Source: WTFV01 sp965203525
GTDB lineage: Bacteria > Acidobacteriota > Vicinamibacteria > Vicinamibacterales > UBA8438
Length of the DNA stretch: 64,000 bases
NCBI GenBank assembly: GCA_965203525.1
Contig: OZ241898.1
Location: forward strand, 372,001 to 436,000
Direction: 5' to 3'
The notes under the pieces were generated by a model. It made no database searches. It had not been told where the DNA came from and saw only the letters and a program-made list of their open reading frames with translations. Made by a program: the position numbers and the translations under genes. Of this stretch, positions 34,008-42,053 are shown one piece after another (within the stretch, counting starts at the first letter, position 1; each line of letters starts with the position of its first letter).

Positions 34008-34988
34008 CTACGGCGCAAGCTGGGCGATCAGCCCGTTCGCCTGGGCCGCGAAGCGGCCGTCGGGCTCGCGTTCCACGTAGGTCCGCCACGAGGCGACGGC
34101 CTCGGCGATCCGTCCCGCGTTGAGGTTCGCCATCCCGATCCAGTAGTTCGCCTCGCCGTGGCCGGGGTCCAGCGTCAGGGTCTGCTCGAAGAGGCCGCGC
34201 GCTTCGTCGAGGCGGCCGGCGTTCCAGGCGATGAGGCCCTGATCGAACACCGCGCCGGCGTCGCCGCCCCCGCCCGCGGCGCCGCCCGACAGCCGGGTCG
34301 CCTCGGCGCTCGCCCGGCCCGCTTCATCGAAGCGGCGCTGCGCGTTGTAGACGTCGGCCAGCGCGTCGAACGCGGCCGCGTCGTCCGGGGCGATCTCGGT
34401 CGCCCGCAGCAAGGCCTGCTCCGCTTCGCCGTGGTTCCCGCGCTGGAACTCGACGATGCCCAGGTTGCGGAGGCATTCGCCGCAATCCGGCGTCGACTCG
34501 ATGGCTGCGGTCAGGAGCTGCGCCGCCTCGTCGTAGTCGCCTCCGCGCGCCGCTTCCAGGCCGCCCGCGAATGCGTCGGCCGTCGCTTCGCGCGCTTCCA
34601 GCTCGGCGATCTCCTCTGCCGAGAGTCCCGTGCGGTCGACCTGCCCCCGGCCGAGAACCTGCGCGTCCAGCTCGAACTCCTGGCCGGCGGACACCCGGAG
34701 TTCATACCGCAGGACGCCGATCTCCTCCGCCGTGATCGTGACGACGTAGGGACCGCTCGCGAGGCCCACCTGAATGTATTCGCCCTCGGCGTTCGACGAG
34801 GTCTCGAAGCTGCGCGTGATGCCGCCCTGGAACTCCATGAGGATGCTGGCGCCCTCGACGGGGTTTCCCTCGTGGTCGGTCACCACGCCGAAGATGCGGG
34901 CGCTGTTCTGGGCGCGCGCCGGCTGGACGAGGGCCACGGCGACGGCGGCGGCAAGCAGGAGCAGGCGTATCGGTCGCGAAACGGGCAT
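34008..34988 (-). CDS. secreted carboxypeptidase-regulatory-like / TPR protein
   Basis: 326 residues from ATG 34988, preceded by GGAGGTAATCCC. Signal peptide (LLLLAAAVAVALVQPARAQ), a CarboxypepD_reg-type sandwich at 30-110 (IFGVVTDHEGNPVEGASILM), then a helical TPR solenoid from about 140 (AAQLLTAAIESTPDCGECLR, GNHGEAEQALLRATEIAPDD, GRLDEARGLFEQTLTLDPGH, GRIAEAVASWRTYVEREPDG). Two Cys in DCGEC could form a disulfide. Probably a periplasmic protein-interaction module; the partner is unknown. It is divergent from the qhp operon. Confidence 0.82.
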   Translation of the reverse strand: MPVSRPIRLLLLAAAVAVALVQPARAQNSARIFGVVTDHEGNPVEGASILMEFQGGITRSFETSSNAEGEYIQVGLASGPYVVTITAEEIGVLRYELRVSAGQEFELDAQVLGRGQVDRTGLSAEEIAELEAREATADAFAGGLEAARGGDYDEAAQLLTAAIESTPDCGECLRNLGIVEFQRGNHGEAEQALLRATEIAPDDAAAFDALADVYNAQRRFDEAGRASAEATRLSGGAAGGGGDAGAVFDQGLIAWNAGRLDEARGLFEQTLTLDPGHGEANYWIGMANLNAGRIAEAVASWRTYVEREPDGRFAAQANGLIAQLAP

Positions 34989-35172
34989 GGGATTACCTCC
35001 GGGCCACGCGGCCTCTGGAACAGGCTCACGATATCCCACCGGCCGGCCGGGGGCAACCCGTCTCGCGGGCCGGGGTGCCGCACCACCAACCGGCGGAACC
35101 GCGGCGGTCCGGCCGTGCAGGATCGAGAATACGATTGGAGGGCGCGCCTGCCGGAGCCGGAGTGAAGATCGG

Positions 35173-35294
35173 AATGAAGTGAAGAAGCGGGTCCGGAACG
35201 GGACGCGGTCGACGGCGCCGGTCTGGGCACGTTCGAGGCGTCGAAATGGAGTCGTCGACGAAATGAAGGAAGAAGCGGGTCCGGGGCGGGACGG
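35173..35294. repeat. duplication of the qhpG translation start region
   Basis: About 33 bp starting AATGAAG and ending GCGGGACG occur at 35173-35206 and 35262-35294 (offset about 89 bp). The second copy contains the qhpG start codon; in the first, the equivalent ATG is followed by a stop after one codon. Confidence 0.75.
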
Positions 35295-36981
35295 ACCCTT
35301 CGACGTCGTGGTCGTCGGCGGCGGTCCGGCGGGCGCGTCGGCGGCCCGCCTGCTGGCCTCGTGGGGGCATTCGGTCCTTCTCCTGACCCGGTCCGGCGCC
35401 GGGACGCCGGCACTGGCCGAGTCGCTGCCGCCGAGCTGCCGGAAGATCTTCGACGCGGTCGGGGTGCGCCGGGCGATCGAAGCGGCGGGGTTCCTCACGG
35501 CGAGCGGGAACACCGTCTGCTGGGGCGCCGGTGCGCCGCGGGTCGCCGCGTTCGGCGGGGGCCGGGTCGGCCACCAGGTCCCGCGGCGGGACTTCGATCG
35601 GCTGCTGCTGTCCGAGGCGCGGCGCGCCGGCGCGGTCGTGCGCGCCGACGTGACCGTGCGCGGGGTCGCGCTGCCGGACGGACCGGCGGCGGGCGCGGGC
35701 GAAGAGGGCGCGGCAGGCGACTCGACGTTGCAGGTATTGACGGAGCAAGGCGCGCGGCCGGCGGGCGCGGGCGAAGAGGGCGCGGCAGGCGACTCGACGG
35801 GCGGTGAGGAAGCGGCGGAGGTTTCGCCGATCGCGAGAGTCACCGGCCGGGACGACCGCGGCGCCGCGGTCGCGGCGGGGGCGCGAATGGTCCTCGACTG
35901 CTCCGGCCGCGCGGGGGTCGTCGCGCGTCGTCACCGCACGCGCGTGCGGGCCGGCGAAACCACGCTCGCCCTGATCGGCGTCTGGCGGCGCGGCGCCGGA
36001 TGGCCGCCGCTCGGCGGAGTGGTTCGTAGCGGCGCCGAATCGGAGACGGACGGCGACGCGAACACCGTCGTCGAGGCCTACCGCGACGGTTGGGCATGGT
36101 CGGTGCCGGTCTCGAGTCGCCGCCGCTACGTGACGGTGATGGTGGATCCGCGCACGACGCGGACCGATCATCCGGGATCGCTCGCCGCGCGGTATCGCGC
36201 GGAGCTCGCGAAGACGACCCACCTGGCCCGACTCGTCGCCGGCGCGGCGCCCGACGGCCCGCCCTGGGCCCGCGACGCCTCGCAGTACGGCGCCCGCCGG
36301 TTCGGAGGGCCCGGCTTTCTGCTCGTCGGCGACGCGGCGACCTTCATCGATCCGCTGTCGTCGTTCGGGGTCAAGAAGGCGATGGCGTCGGGCTGGCTCG
36401 CCGCGGTCGTGGCGAACACCTGCCTGCGGCATCCGGCCCGGGCGGAACTGGCCCGGCGCTTCCACGCCGAGCGGGAGCGGGAGGTGTGGACGAGCTACCG
36501 GCGGCAGTCCGCGGCGTTCTTCGCGCAGGTGTCGCGGAGCGAGCTGCATCCGTTCTGGAGCGACCGCGCGGACCCGGTCGGGGTCGCCGCCGCGGCGGAC
36601 CGGGCGGGCGGGGCCGATGCGGTCGAGGCGTTCCGCCGCGACCCGGCGGTCCGGGACGCGTTCGAGGCGCTGCGCCGCGCACCGTCGATCCGCCTGCGGC
36701 CGACCCGGGCCGCCCGCGCCACGACGGCTCCGGCGGTGGTGGGCCGCGAGGTGGTGCCCGACGCCAGCCTCTCGATCGCGGCCGGCGAGGCCGGAACCGT
36801 CACCATCCGCTACCTGCGCGGCGTCGATCTGCCGGCGCTCGTCGCCATGGCCGGCCGGCGGACGCAGGTGCCGGACCTCTACGAGGTCTACGGGCGGTCG
36901 CATCCGCCGGTGGAGCTGGCGGACTTCCTCGGCGCGCTGTCGGTCCTGCTCGGCAAGGGGCTGCTGCGAAACGAGGGCTGA
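35263..36981 (+). CDS. qhpG: FAD-dependent monooxygenase QhpG, CTQ biogenesis
   Basis: 572 residues from ATG of MKEEAGPGRDG. Rossmann FAD site VVVVGGGPAGASAARLLASW at about 10-30, and the second FAD motif LVGDAATFIDPLSSFGVKKA near 353, which is typical of the halogenase-like flavoprotein group to which QhpG belongs. In QHNDH operons QhpG hydroxylates the gamma-subunit Trp on the way to cysteine tryptophylquinone. An unusual linker at about 140-190 contains an in-frame 13-residue duplication (AGAGEEGAAGDST twice, 24 codons apart) inside a Gly/Glu-rich insertion. It lies first in the cluster, upstream of qhpA, whereas in Paracoccus it is near the end. Confidence 0.88.
   Translation: MKEEAGPGRDGPFDVVVVGGGPAGASAARLLASWGHSVLLLTRSGAGTPALAESLPPSCRKIFDAVGVRRAIEAAGFLTASGNTVCWGAGAPRVAAFGGGRVGHQVPRRDFDRLLLSEARRAGAVVRADVTVRGVALPDGPAAGAGEEGAAGDSTLQVLTEQGARPAGAGEEGAAGDSTGGEEAAEVSPIARVTGRDDRGAAVAAGARMVLDCSGRAGVVARRHRTRVRAGETTLALIGVWRRGAGWPPLGGVVRSGAESETDGDANTVVEAYRDGWAWSVPVSSRRRYVTVMVDPRTTRTDHPGSLAARYRAELAKTTHLARLVAGAAPDGPPWARDASQYGARRFGGPGFLLVGDAATFIDPLSSFGVKKAMASGWLAAVVANTCLRHPARAELARRFHAEREREVWTSYRRQSAAFFAQVSRSELHPFWSDRADPVGVAAAADRAGGADAVEAFRRDPAVRDAFEALRRAPSIRLRPTRAARATTAPAVVGREVVPDASLSIAAGEAGTVTIRYLRGVDLPALVAMAGRRTQVPDLYEVYGRSHPPVELADFLGALSVLLGKGLLRNEG
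35689..35799. repeat. in-frame 39-bp spaced repeat inside qhpG
   Basis: Identical 39-bp copies at 35689-35727 and 35761-35799, offset exactly 72 bp, so the reading frame is kept. The 33-bp spacer is unique and less GC-rich than its surroundings. Confidence 0.92.
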
Positions 36982-37141
36982 GCGGGATTCCCGGCTCCCG
37001 CCGGGACAGCGCGTTTCCCTCCCCCGCTTTGGACGCTGCGAAACGAGGGCTGAGCGGGATTCCCGGCTCCAGGCCGGCGGCGCCGTGGGCGGCGGCCCCG
37101 ACGAGGGCTGCTGCGAAACGAGGGCTGAGCGGGATTCCCGG
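36963..37141. repeat. three spaced copies of the qhpG 3' end
   Basis: A 32-36 bp segment (GCTGCGAAACGAGGGCTGAG then CGGGATTCCCGG) lies at 36963-36998, 37035-37070 and 37110-37141, offsets 72 and 75 bp. The first copy spans the last codons and stop of qhpG; the other two fill the spacer before qhpA. Confidence 0.92.
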
Positions 37142-37191
37142 CGGCCGCGGTTCGACCGCGCTGCGAATGTGTGCTACAACAGGCGGCAGTC

Positions 37192-38955
37192 ATGTCCTTC
37201 CCATCTTCGCTTTCTCCGCGTCGTGCGCCGCGTGCCACGACGGCCGGCGGACGACTGGCGGCGGCGCTGGCGGTGTCGGCGGGGTTGGCCGGCGGCGGTG
37301 CGCCGGCCGCGGCCCAGGACGCGTCCCCCGGCGTCGTCCTGCCGGCCGGCGGCATCCCCGTCACCAGCGATCTCGTGCGCCGGGTCTGCGGAGGGTGCCA
37401 CCGCGCGGACGAGCAGCGCCGCATGAGCCGCATCTCCTACCAGCGGACGACGCCGGAAGGCTGGCAACAGACCATCCGCCGGATGGTGCTGCTCAACGAT
37501 CTGCGGATCGAGCCCGCCGACGCGCGCGAAGCGGTGCGCTATCTCGCGACGCACCACGGTCTGGCCCCGGAGGAGGCCCGGCTCGGGGCCTTCGAGGTGG
37601 AGCGCCGCAACGTCGACTTCCGTTACGAGGCCGATCCGCAGACGCAGCAGACCTGCAACCGCTGCCATTCGATGGGGCGGGTGCTCAACCAGCGCCGGAC
37701 GCTCGAAGAGTGGGAGCTGCTGACCGCGATGCACCGCGGCTACTACCCGCTCGCGGACATCCAGTCGTTCATCCAGGGCGACTGGCTCGGCGGGCCGGGG
37801 CCGGAGGCCGGCGACGGGGACGACGGCCGGACGGCGGTCGAACGGGCGGTGGCCCACCTGGCCGAGGCGTTCCCGCTCGACGCGCCGGAGTGGGCGAGCT
37901 GGTCCGCGAACATGCGGACGCCGCGGCTCGCGGGCGCCTGGGCGCTGGTCGGCCGCGAACGGGGGCAGGGGCCGGTGTACGGCGAGGTCGTCGTCGAGGC
38001 GAACCCTTCCGCGCCGGACGAGTTCGAGACGCGGGCGCGCTACACGTATCCGGCCCGCGGCGTGGACGTCACCCGGACCGGGCAGGCGCTGGTCTACACC
38101 GGCTACCAGTGGCGCGGGCGGAGCACCAGCCCGGAGCACTTCAGCGCGCGGGAGGTGATGTTCGTCTCCCGCGGCCGCGACGAGATCGCAGGCCGCTGGT
38201 TCACCGGCGCCTACGACGAGCGGGGCATCGACGTGACGTTGCGCCGGGTGGGGCCCGAGCCGATGATCACCGGGGTCTACCCGCCCGCGGTGCCGGTCAC
38301 GGCTGGGGAGACGGCCTTGCGGTTGTTCGGCGCCAACCTGCCGGACCGGCTCGACGCGGCGTCGATCGACCTCGGCGCGGGCCTGACCGTGACCGGCGTC
38401 CGCGATCGGTCGCCGACGGCGGCGACGCTGCAGGTGACGGTGGCGCCCGACGCGCGGGTCGGCAGCCGCGACCTCTTCGTCGGCCGCGCGGCGTTGACCG
38501 GGGCGGTCACCGTGTACGACGAGGTCCACCGCCTGGAGGTGACCCCGGCCACCGGGCTTGCCCGCGTGGGCGGCGTGGCGTTCCCCAGGCAGTACGAGCG
38601 CTTCGAGGCGCGCGCCTGGCACGACGGTCCCGACGGCGAGTCGGGTACGGACGACGACCTCGACCTCGGAATGCTGGTCGACGTCGACTGGAGCGTCGAG
38701 GAGTACGCGGTGACCTTCGACGACGACGACGCCGAGTTCGTCGGCACGCTCGGCCGGCACGGGGTGTTCGAGCCGGCCGTCGACGGGCCGAATCCGGAGC
38801 GGAGCGGGAACCGCAACAACGTCGGCGACGTCTGGGTGGTGGCGACGCTCACCCGGGCCCCGGACGGCGCCGTGCTGGACCGGCCGCTCCGGGCGCGCGC
38901 GCACCTGCTGGTGACGGTGCCGATCTATCTGCGCAGAGGGGAGTCGGGGCCGTGA
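37192..38955 (+). CDS. qhpA: quinohemoprotein amine dehydrogenase alpha subunit (dihaem)
   Basis: 587 residues from ATG of MSFPSSLSPRRAPR. A long basic signal region ending APAAAQ directs it to the periplasm. Two c-type haem sites, CGGCH at about 68-72 and CNRCH at about 156-160, lie in the N-terminal cytochrome domain. The remaining three domains are beta-rich; WALVGRERGQGPVYGEV, a middle Ig-like part (ITGVYPPAVPVTAGE) and a C-terminal segment LGMLVDVDWSVEEYAVTFDD match the alpha subunit plan. It takes electrons from CTQ in the gamma subunit and passes them to an external carrier. The stop overlaps the qhpD start (GTGA). Confidence 0.93.
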   Translation: MSFPSSLSPRRAPRATTAGGRLAAALAVSAGLAGGGAPAAAQDASPGVVLPAGGIPVTSDLVRRVCGGCHRADEQRRMSRISYQRTTPEGWQQTIRRMVLLNDLRIEPADAREAVRYLATHHGLAPEEARLGAFEVERRNVDFRYEADPQTQQTCNRCHSMGRVLNQRRTLEEWELLTAMHRGYYPLADIQSFIQGDWLGGPGPEAGDGDDGRTAVERAVAHLAEAFPLDAPEWASWSANMRTPRLAGAWALVGRERGQGPVYGEVVVEANPSAPDEFETRARYTYPARGVDVTRTGQALVYTGYQWRGRSTSPEHFSAREVMFVSRGRDEIAGRWFTGAYDERGIDVTLRRVGPEPMITGVYPPAVPVTAGETALRLFGANLPDRLDAASIDLGAGLTVTGVRDRSPTAATLQVTVAPDARVGSRDLFVGRAALTGAVTVYDEVHRLEVTPATGLARVGGVAFPRQYERFEARAWHDGPDGESGTDDDLDLGMLVDVDWSVEEYAVTFDDDDAEFVGTLGRHGVFEPAVDGPNPERSGNRNNVGDVWVVATLTRAPDGAVLDRPLRARAHLLVTVPIYLRRGESGP

Positions 38956-40442
38956 CCCGGATCGCGCTCGGCGAATGCCATCCGTTCGAGGCGGCGGGCC
39001 GGCAGTTCCTGTACCTGGTGCCGAGCGCCGCGGTGTTCGCGCTCGACGAGACGTCGGCCGCCGTCGTCGAGACGCTGCGCGGCGGGCATCTGGCCGCGCC
39101 CGACCTGTACTCCCAGCTAGCGCCCCGCTTCGATCCGCGAACGGTCGAGGCGAGTCTTTCGGAGCTGGCCGGGGCCCGCGTCATTCAGCCGGCCGATCCG
39201 GTGCCGCCCGCCGTGCCGCCGCCCGAGCCGGCCCCGAACGTCATCCCGCTGAAGCCGATCCCGCTTTCGACCCTGGTGGTCAACGTCACCAACCGCTGCA
39301 ACCTGAGCTGCGCGTACTGCTACGAGTACGGCGAGGACCGGATCGCCGAGCCGGCCGCGGGCGGGATGCCGAAGCTGATGAGCGAGGAGACGGCGCGGGC
39401 GAGCGTCGACTTCATGATCGAGCGCTCGGGCAACAGCCCGGTGGTGCGGCTGACCTTCTTCGGCGGCGAGACGCTGCTGAACTTCGCGGTGCTGGAGAAG
39501 ACGATCCCGTACGCGCGCCGCCGCGCCGCCGAGGCGGGCAAGCGGGTGGAGTTCAGCCTGACGACCAACGGCACGCTGCTGCGTCCGGAGGTCATCGAGT
39601 TCCTGGCCGACAACGACGTGGGGGTCACCATCTCCATCGACGGCCCGAAGGAGATGCAGGACCGGTTCCGCGTGTTCCACGACGGGCGGGGCAGCTACGA
39701 CGTGGTGGCGCCGAAGGTGCGCGAGCTGCTCGGGCGGCACCGGTCGCGGCCGATCGGCGCACGGGTGACGCTGACCTCCGGCGTGCTCGACGTCACCCGC
39801 ATCTATCGGCATCTCCGGGAGGAGGTCGGCTTCTGGGAGGTCGGCTTCGCGCCGGTCACGACCGCGCCGGGCCGCGCCCACGCCATCGGGGAGACCGGCT
39901 TCGATTCGATGCTCGCGCAGTTCCGCGAGCTGGCCCGCGAGTTCCTGGAGGCCGCGCTCGCCGGCCGTCACCACGGCTTCAGCAACGTCCGCGACACGGT
40001 CGAGGAGCTGCACAAGGGGGCGAGCAAGGCGCTGCCGTGCGGGGCCGGGCTCGGACTGCTGGGGGTGGCGACCAACGGCGACGTGGCGCTTTGCCACCGC
40101 TTCGCCGGCTCCGACGCCCACAAGCTCGGCACCGTGCGGAACGGCGTGGACGAGACGGCGCAGGAGGCGTTCCTCGACGCGCATCACATCGACCGCAAGA
40201 CCGACTGCCGGACCTGCTGGGCCCGTCCGCTCTGCGCCGGCGGCTGCTACCACGAGGCGTACACGCGCTACGGGACGACGCAGGCGCCCAACCTGCACTA
40301 CTGCGAGTGGATTCGCGGCTGGACCGAGACCTGCCTGGAGATCTACGGCGAGATCGCCGAGCGGAATCCCGCGTTTCTGCGGCGGTTCGAAAACAGGGGC
40401 GCGCCGGAAGAGGGGAACGATGACGCATCTCAGGCCCGTTAA
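38952..40442 (+). CDS. qhpD: radical SAM peptide thioether maturase QhpD
   Basis: 496 residues from GTG overlapping qhpA. An N-terminal recognition-type domain (1-100) precedes the radical SAM core: NVTNRCNLSCAYCYEYG gives the CxxxCxxC cluster, then FFGGETLLNF and SLTTNGTLL. The C-terminal SPASM-like region has CGAGLGLLGVATNGDVALC and DCRTCWARPLCAGGCYHEAY for extra Fe-S clusters. QhpD forms three intra-chain thioether bonds (Cys to Asp/Glu) in QhpC before export. The next gene starts inside its last codons (23-bp overlap), which should couple enzyme and substrate synthesis. Confidence 0.95.
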   Translation: MTRIALGECHPFEAAGRQFLYLVPSAAVFALDETSAAVVETLRGGHLAAPDLYSQLAPRFDPRTVEASLSELAGARVIQPADPVPPAVPPPEPAPNVIPLKPIPLSTLVVNVTNRCNLSCAYCYEYGEDRIAEPAAGGMPKLMSEETARASVDFMIERSGNSPVVRLTFFGGETLLNFAVLEKTIPYARRRAAEAGKRVEFSLTTNGTLLRPEVIEFLADNDVGVTISIDGPKEMQDRFRVFHDGRGSYDVVAPKVRELLGRHRSRPIGARVTLTSGVLDVTRIYRHLREEVGFWEVGFAPVTTAPGRAHAIGETGFDSMLAQFRELAREFLEAALAGRHHGFSNVRDTVEELHKGASKALPCGAGLGLLGVATNGDVALCHRFAGSDAHKLGTVRNGVDETAQEAFLDAHHIDRKTDCRTCWARPLCAGGCYHEAYTRYGTTQAPNLHYCEWIRGWTETCLEIYGEIAERNPAFLRRFENRGAPEEGNDDASQAR

Positions 40443-40815
40443 CCAGAAGGCGGCCCGGATCGCCCGGGGGATTGCCGAGGCCCGGCGCCAGGCCGCGGCC
40501 GGGAACGGCCGGCCCGCCGGCGGCGAAGACGGGCGCGTGGTGGCGCTGCAGGACGGTCCCGCGAAACCGCCGCCGCAGGAGGGTCCGCACATCCCGCTCG
40601 GATGCAGCTTCATCTTCCTGCCCGGCTGGGAGGCGGACAGCAACGGCGGCGCGGCCGGACTGTGCCAGCCGGTCGAGCGCGACCTGTTCGACTGCCACCT
40701 CGGCTGCTTCTGGCCCGCGCAGGTGCCGGACCAGTTGAATCACGCGCCCGACTGGACGGGCAAATGCGCCGCGGCGCAGAAGGACTGGCGGAAGATTGAC
40801 CTCATATTCCCGTAG
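40420..40815 (+). CDS. qhpC: quinohemoprotein amine dehydrogenase gamma subunit, CTQ precursor
   Basis: 131 residues, start preceded by GAGGGG. The core from Cys62 has every modified residue of the solved enzymes at the same spacing. Taking Cys62 as mature Cys7: Cys7 to Glu16 (PGWE), Cys27 to Asp33 (LCQPVERD) and Cys41 to Asp49 (CFWPAQVPD) give the three thioethers, and Cys37 with Trp43 gives cysteine tryptophylquinone. By that numbering the leader is about 55 residues, roughly twice the 28 reported for the proteobacterial protein, with a Pro/Gly-rich half before the core. One additional Cys (GKCAAA) has no known partner. There is no Sec signal; cleavage by QhpE and export by QhpF are expected. 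Confidence 0.95.
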   Translation: MTHLRPVNQKAARIARGIAEARRQAAAGNGRPAGGEDGRVVALQDGPAKPPPQEGPHIPLGCSFIFLPGWEADSNGGAAGLCQPVERDLFDCHLGCFWPAQVPDQLNHAPDWTGKCAAAQKDWRKIDLIFP

Positions 40816-40876
40816 CCGTTGCGAACGGGGTCGTGACCCGGCCCGCCAGCGGTCCGTGCGGCGGTACGCGCACGAG

Positions 40877-42013
40877 ATGCGCAGCCGGGCCCGCAGCCGC
40901 CGGATCGCGGGTCTGGCGGTCGCCTTCTGTTCAGTGGCGGTTCTGGCGGCCCGGCCGGCCCCGGCGCAGGAGGCGTCGTTGCCGCCGGGGGTGTCGGCCG
41001 GCGACGGCACGCTCTACCTCGGCGGATTCCCCGGCCGCATCTTCGTCATCGACGAGGCGACCACCCGCGTCGTCGACGAGATCGCGGTGCCGCACGGCTC
41101 TCCGCGCGCGATGGTCGTTTCCGAGGATCGAGAGCGCTTCTACTTCCTCGACCCGACCATGGAGCACCTGACGACGGTCGACGTCGCCTCGCGGGAGGTC
41201 ACCGACTCGTTCCGGCTCGGCGCGGGCAACCGCACCGTGCGCATCCGGGGGTTCCGGGCGGCGCCGGACGGGCGGACCGCGATCCTGAACCTCGACACCG
41301 CCGTGAAGCGGATCGACCGCTTCGAGATCGAGCCGTACCGGCTGGTGGAGGTCGACCTGCGGACCCGCGAGATCCTGCAGGAGCTGCCGTGGCCGGCGGG
41401 GGAGCCGACGCCCCGCTCGCGTTTCCTGTACTCGCCCGACGGCGAGTACGTGTACCACTTCGGACGCGACGTGATCGTCCTGGAGACCGACGGGTTCACC
41501 GAGGTCGACCGCTGGTCCTTGCGCGAGCCGGTCGAACCCGGCGTCGGGCCGATCCGGTTCGGGTTCTCCACCGACCTGCTCTACGAGGAGCCCGGCTTCT
41601 TCACCAACCTGTTCACGCTGCATGACGAGGCGCAGGATCGCGACCTGCTGGGCGTCGCCCGCATCGATCTGCCGAACCGCCAGGTCGACTTCCACACGCT
41701 GGGGCCGGCGCGGAACATCCAGTTCGCGCTGGCGCCGGGGCGGCGGACCGCCTACGGGCTGCAGAGCAGCATCGAGGGCTACGAGTTCTGGACGTTCGAT
41801 CTGGAGCGCCGGCGCGTCGGCCTGCGCCGGCAGGTCGCGGGCCGGCCGCGCATGGCGCTCGACGTCAGCACCAGCGGGCGGGTGCTTTACATCTCGTCGG
41901 CGGGCAACACCATCGACTTCTACGACGCCGCGTCGTTCGACTACCTGAGCACGCTGGCGCTCGACGGCGACATGACGTCGGGGCTCGTCGTGGTGCCGCC
42001 GCCGGCGCCCTGA
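40877..42013 (+). CDS. qhpB: quinohemoprotein amine dehydrogenase beta subunit (propeller)
   Basis: 378 residues from ATG of MRSRARSRRIAGLAVAFCSV; an upstream TTG frame is less likely. A signal peptide ends APAQ. The rest is a YVTN-like seven-bladed beta-propeller: GTLYLGGFPGRIFVIDEATT, RAMVVSEDRERFYFLDPTME, FLYSPDGEYVYHFGRDVIVL and ISSAGNTIDFYDAASFDYLS. In QHNDH this periplasmic subunit packs against gamma and helps form the amine-binding active site. It lies 61 bp after qhpC. Confidence 0.92.
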   Translation: MRSRARSRRIAGLAVAFCSVAVLAARPAPAQEASLPPGVSAGDGTLYLGGFPGRIFVIDEATTRVVDEIAVPHGSPRAMVVSEDRERFYFLDPTMEHLTTVDVASREVTDSFRLGAGNRTVRIRGFRAAPDGRTAILNLDTAVKRIDRFEIEPYRLVEVDLRTREILQELPWPAGEPTPRSRFLYSPDGEYVYHFGRDVIVLETDGFTEVDRWSLREPVEPGVGPIRFGFSTDLLYEEPGFFTNLFTLHDEAQDRDLLGVARIDLPNRQVDFHTLGPARNIQFALAPGRRTAYGLQSSIEGYEFWTFDLERRRVGLRRQVAGRPRMALDVSTSGRVLYISSAGNTIDFYDAASFDYLSTLALDGDMTSGLVVVPPPAP

Positions 42014-42053
42014 CCCCGCCCGGCCCCGGAAGCTCCTCCAGGGACGGGCCGGC

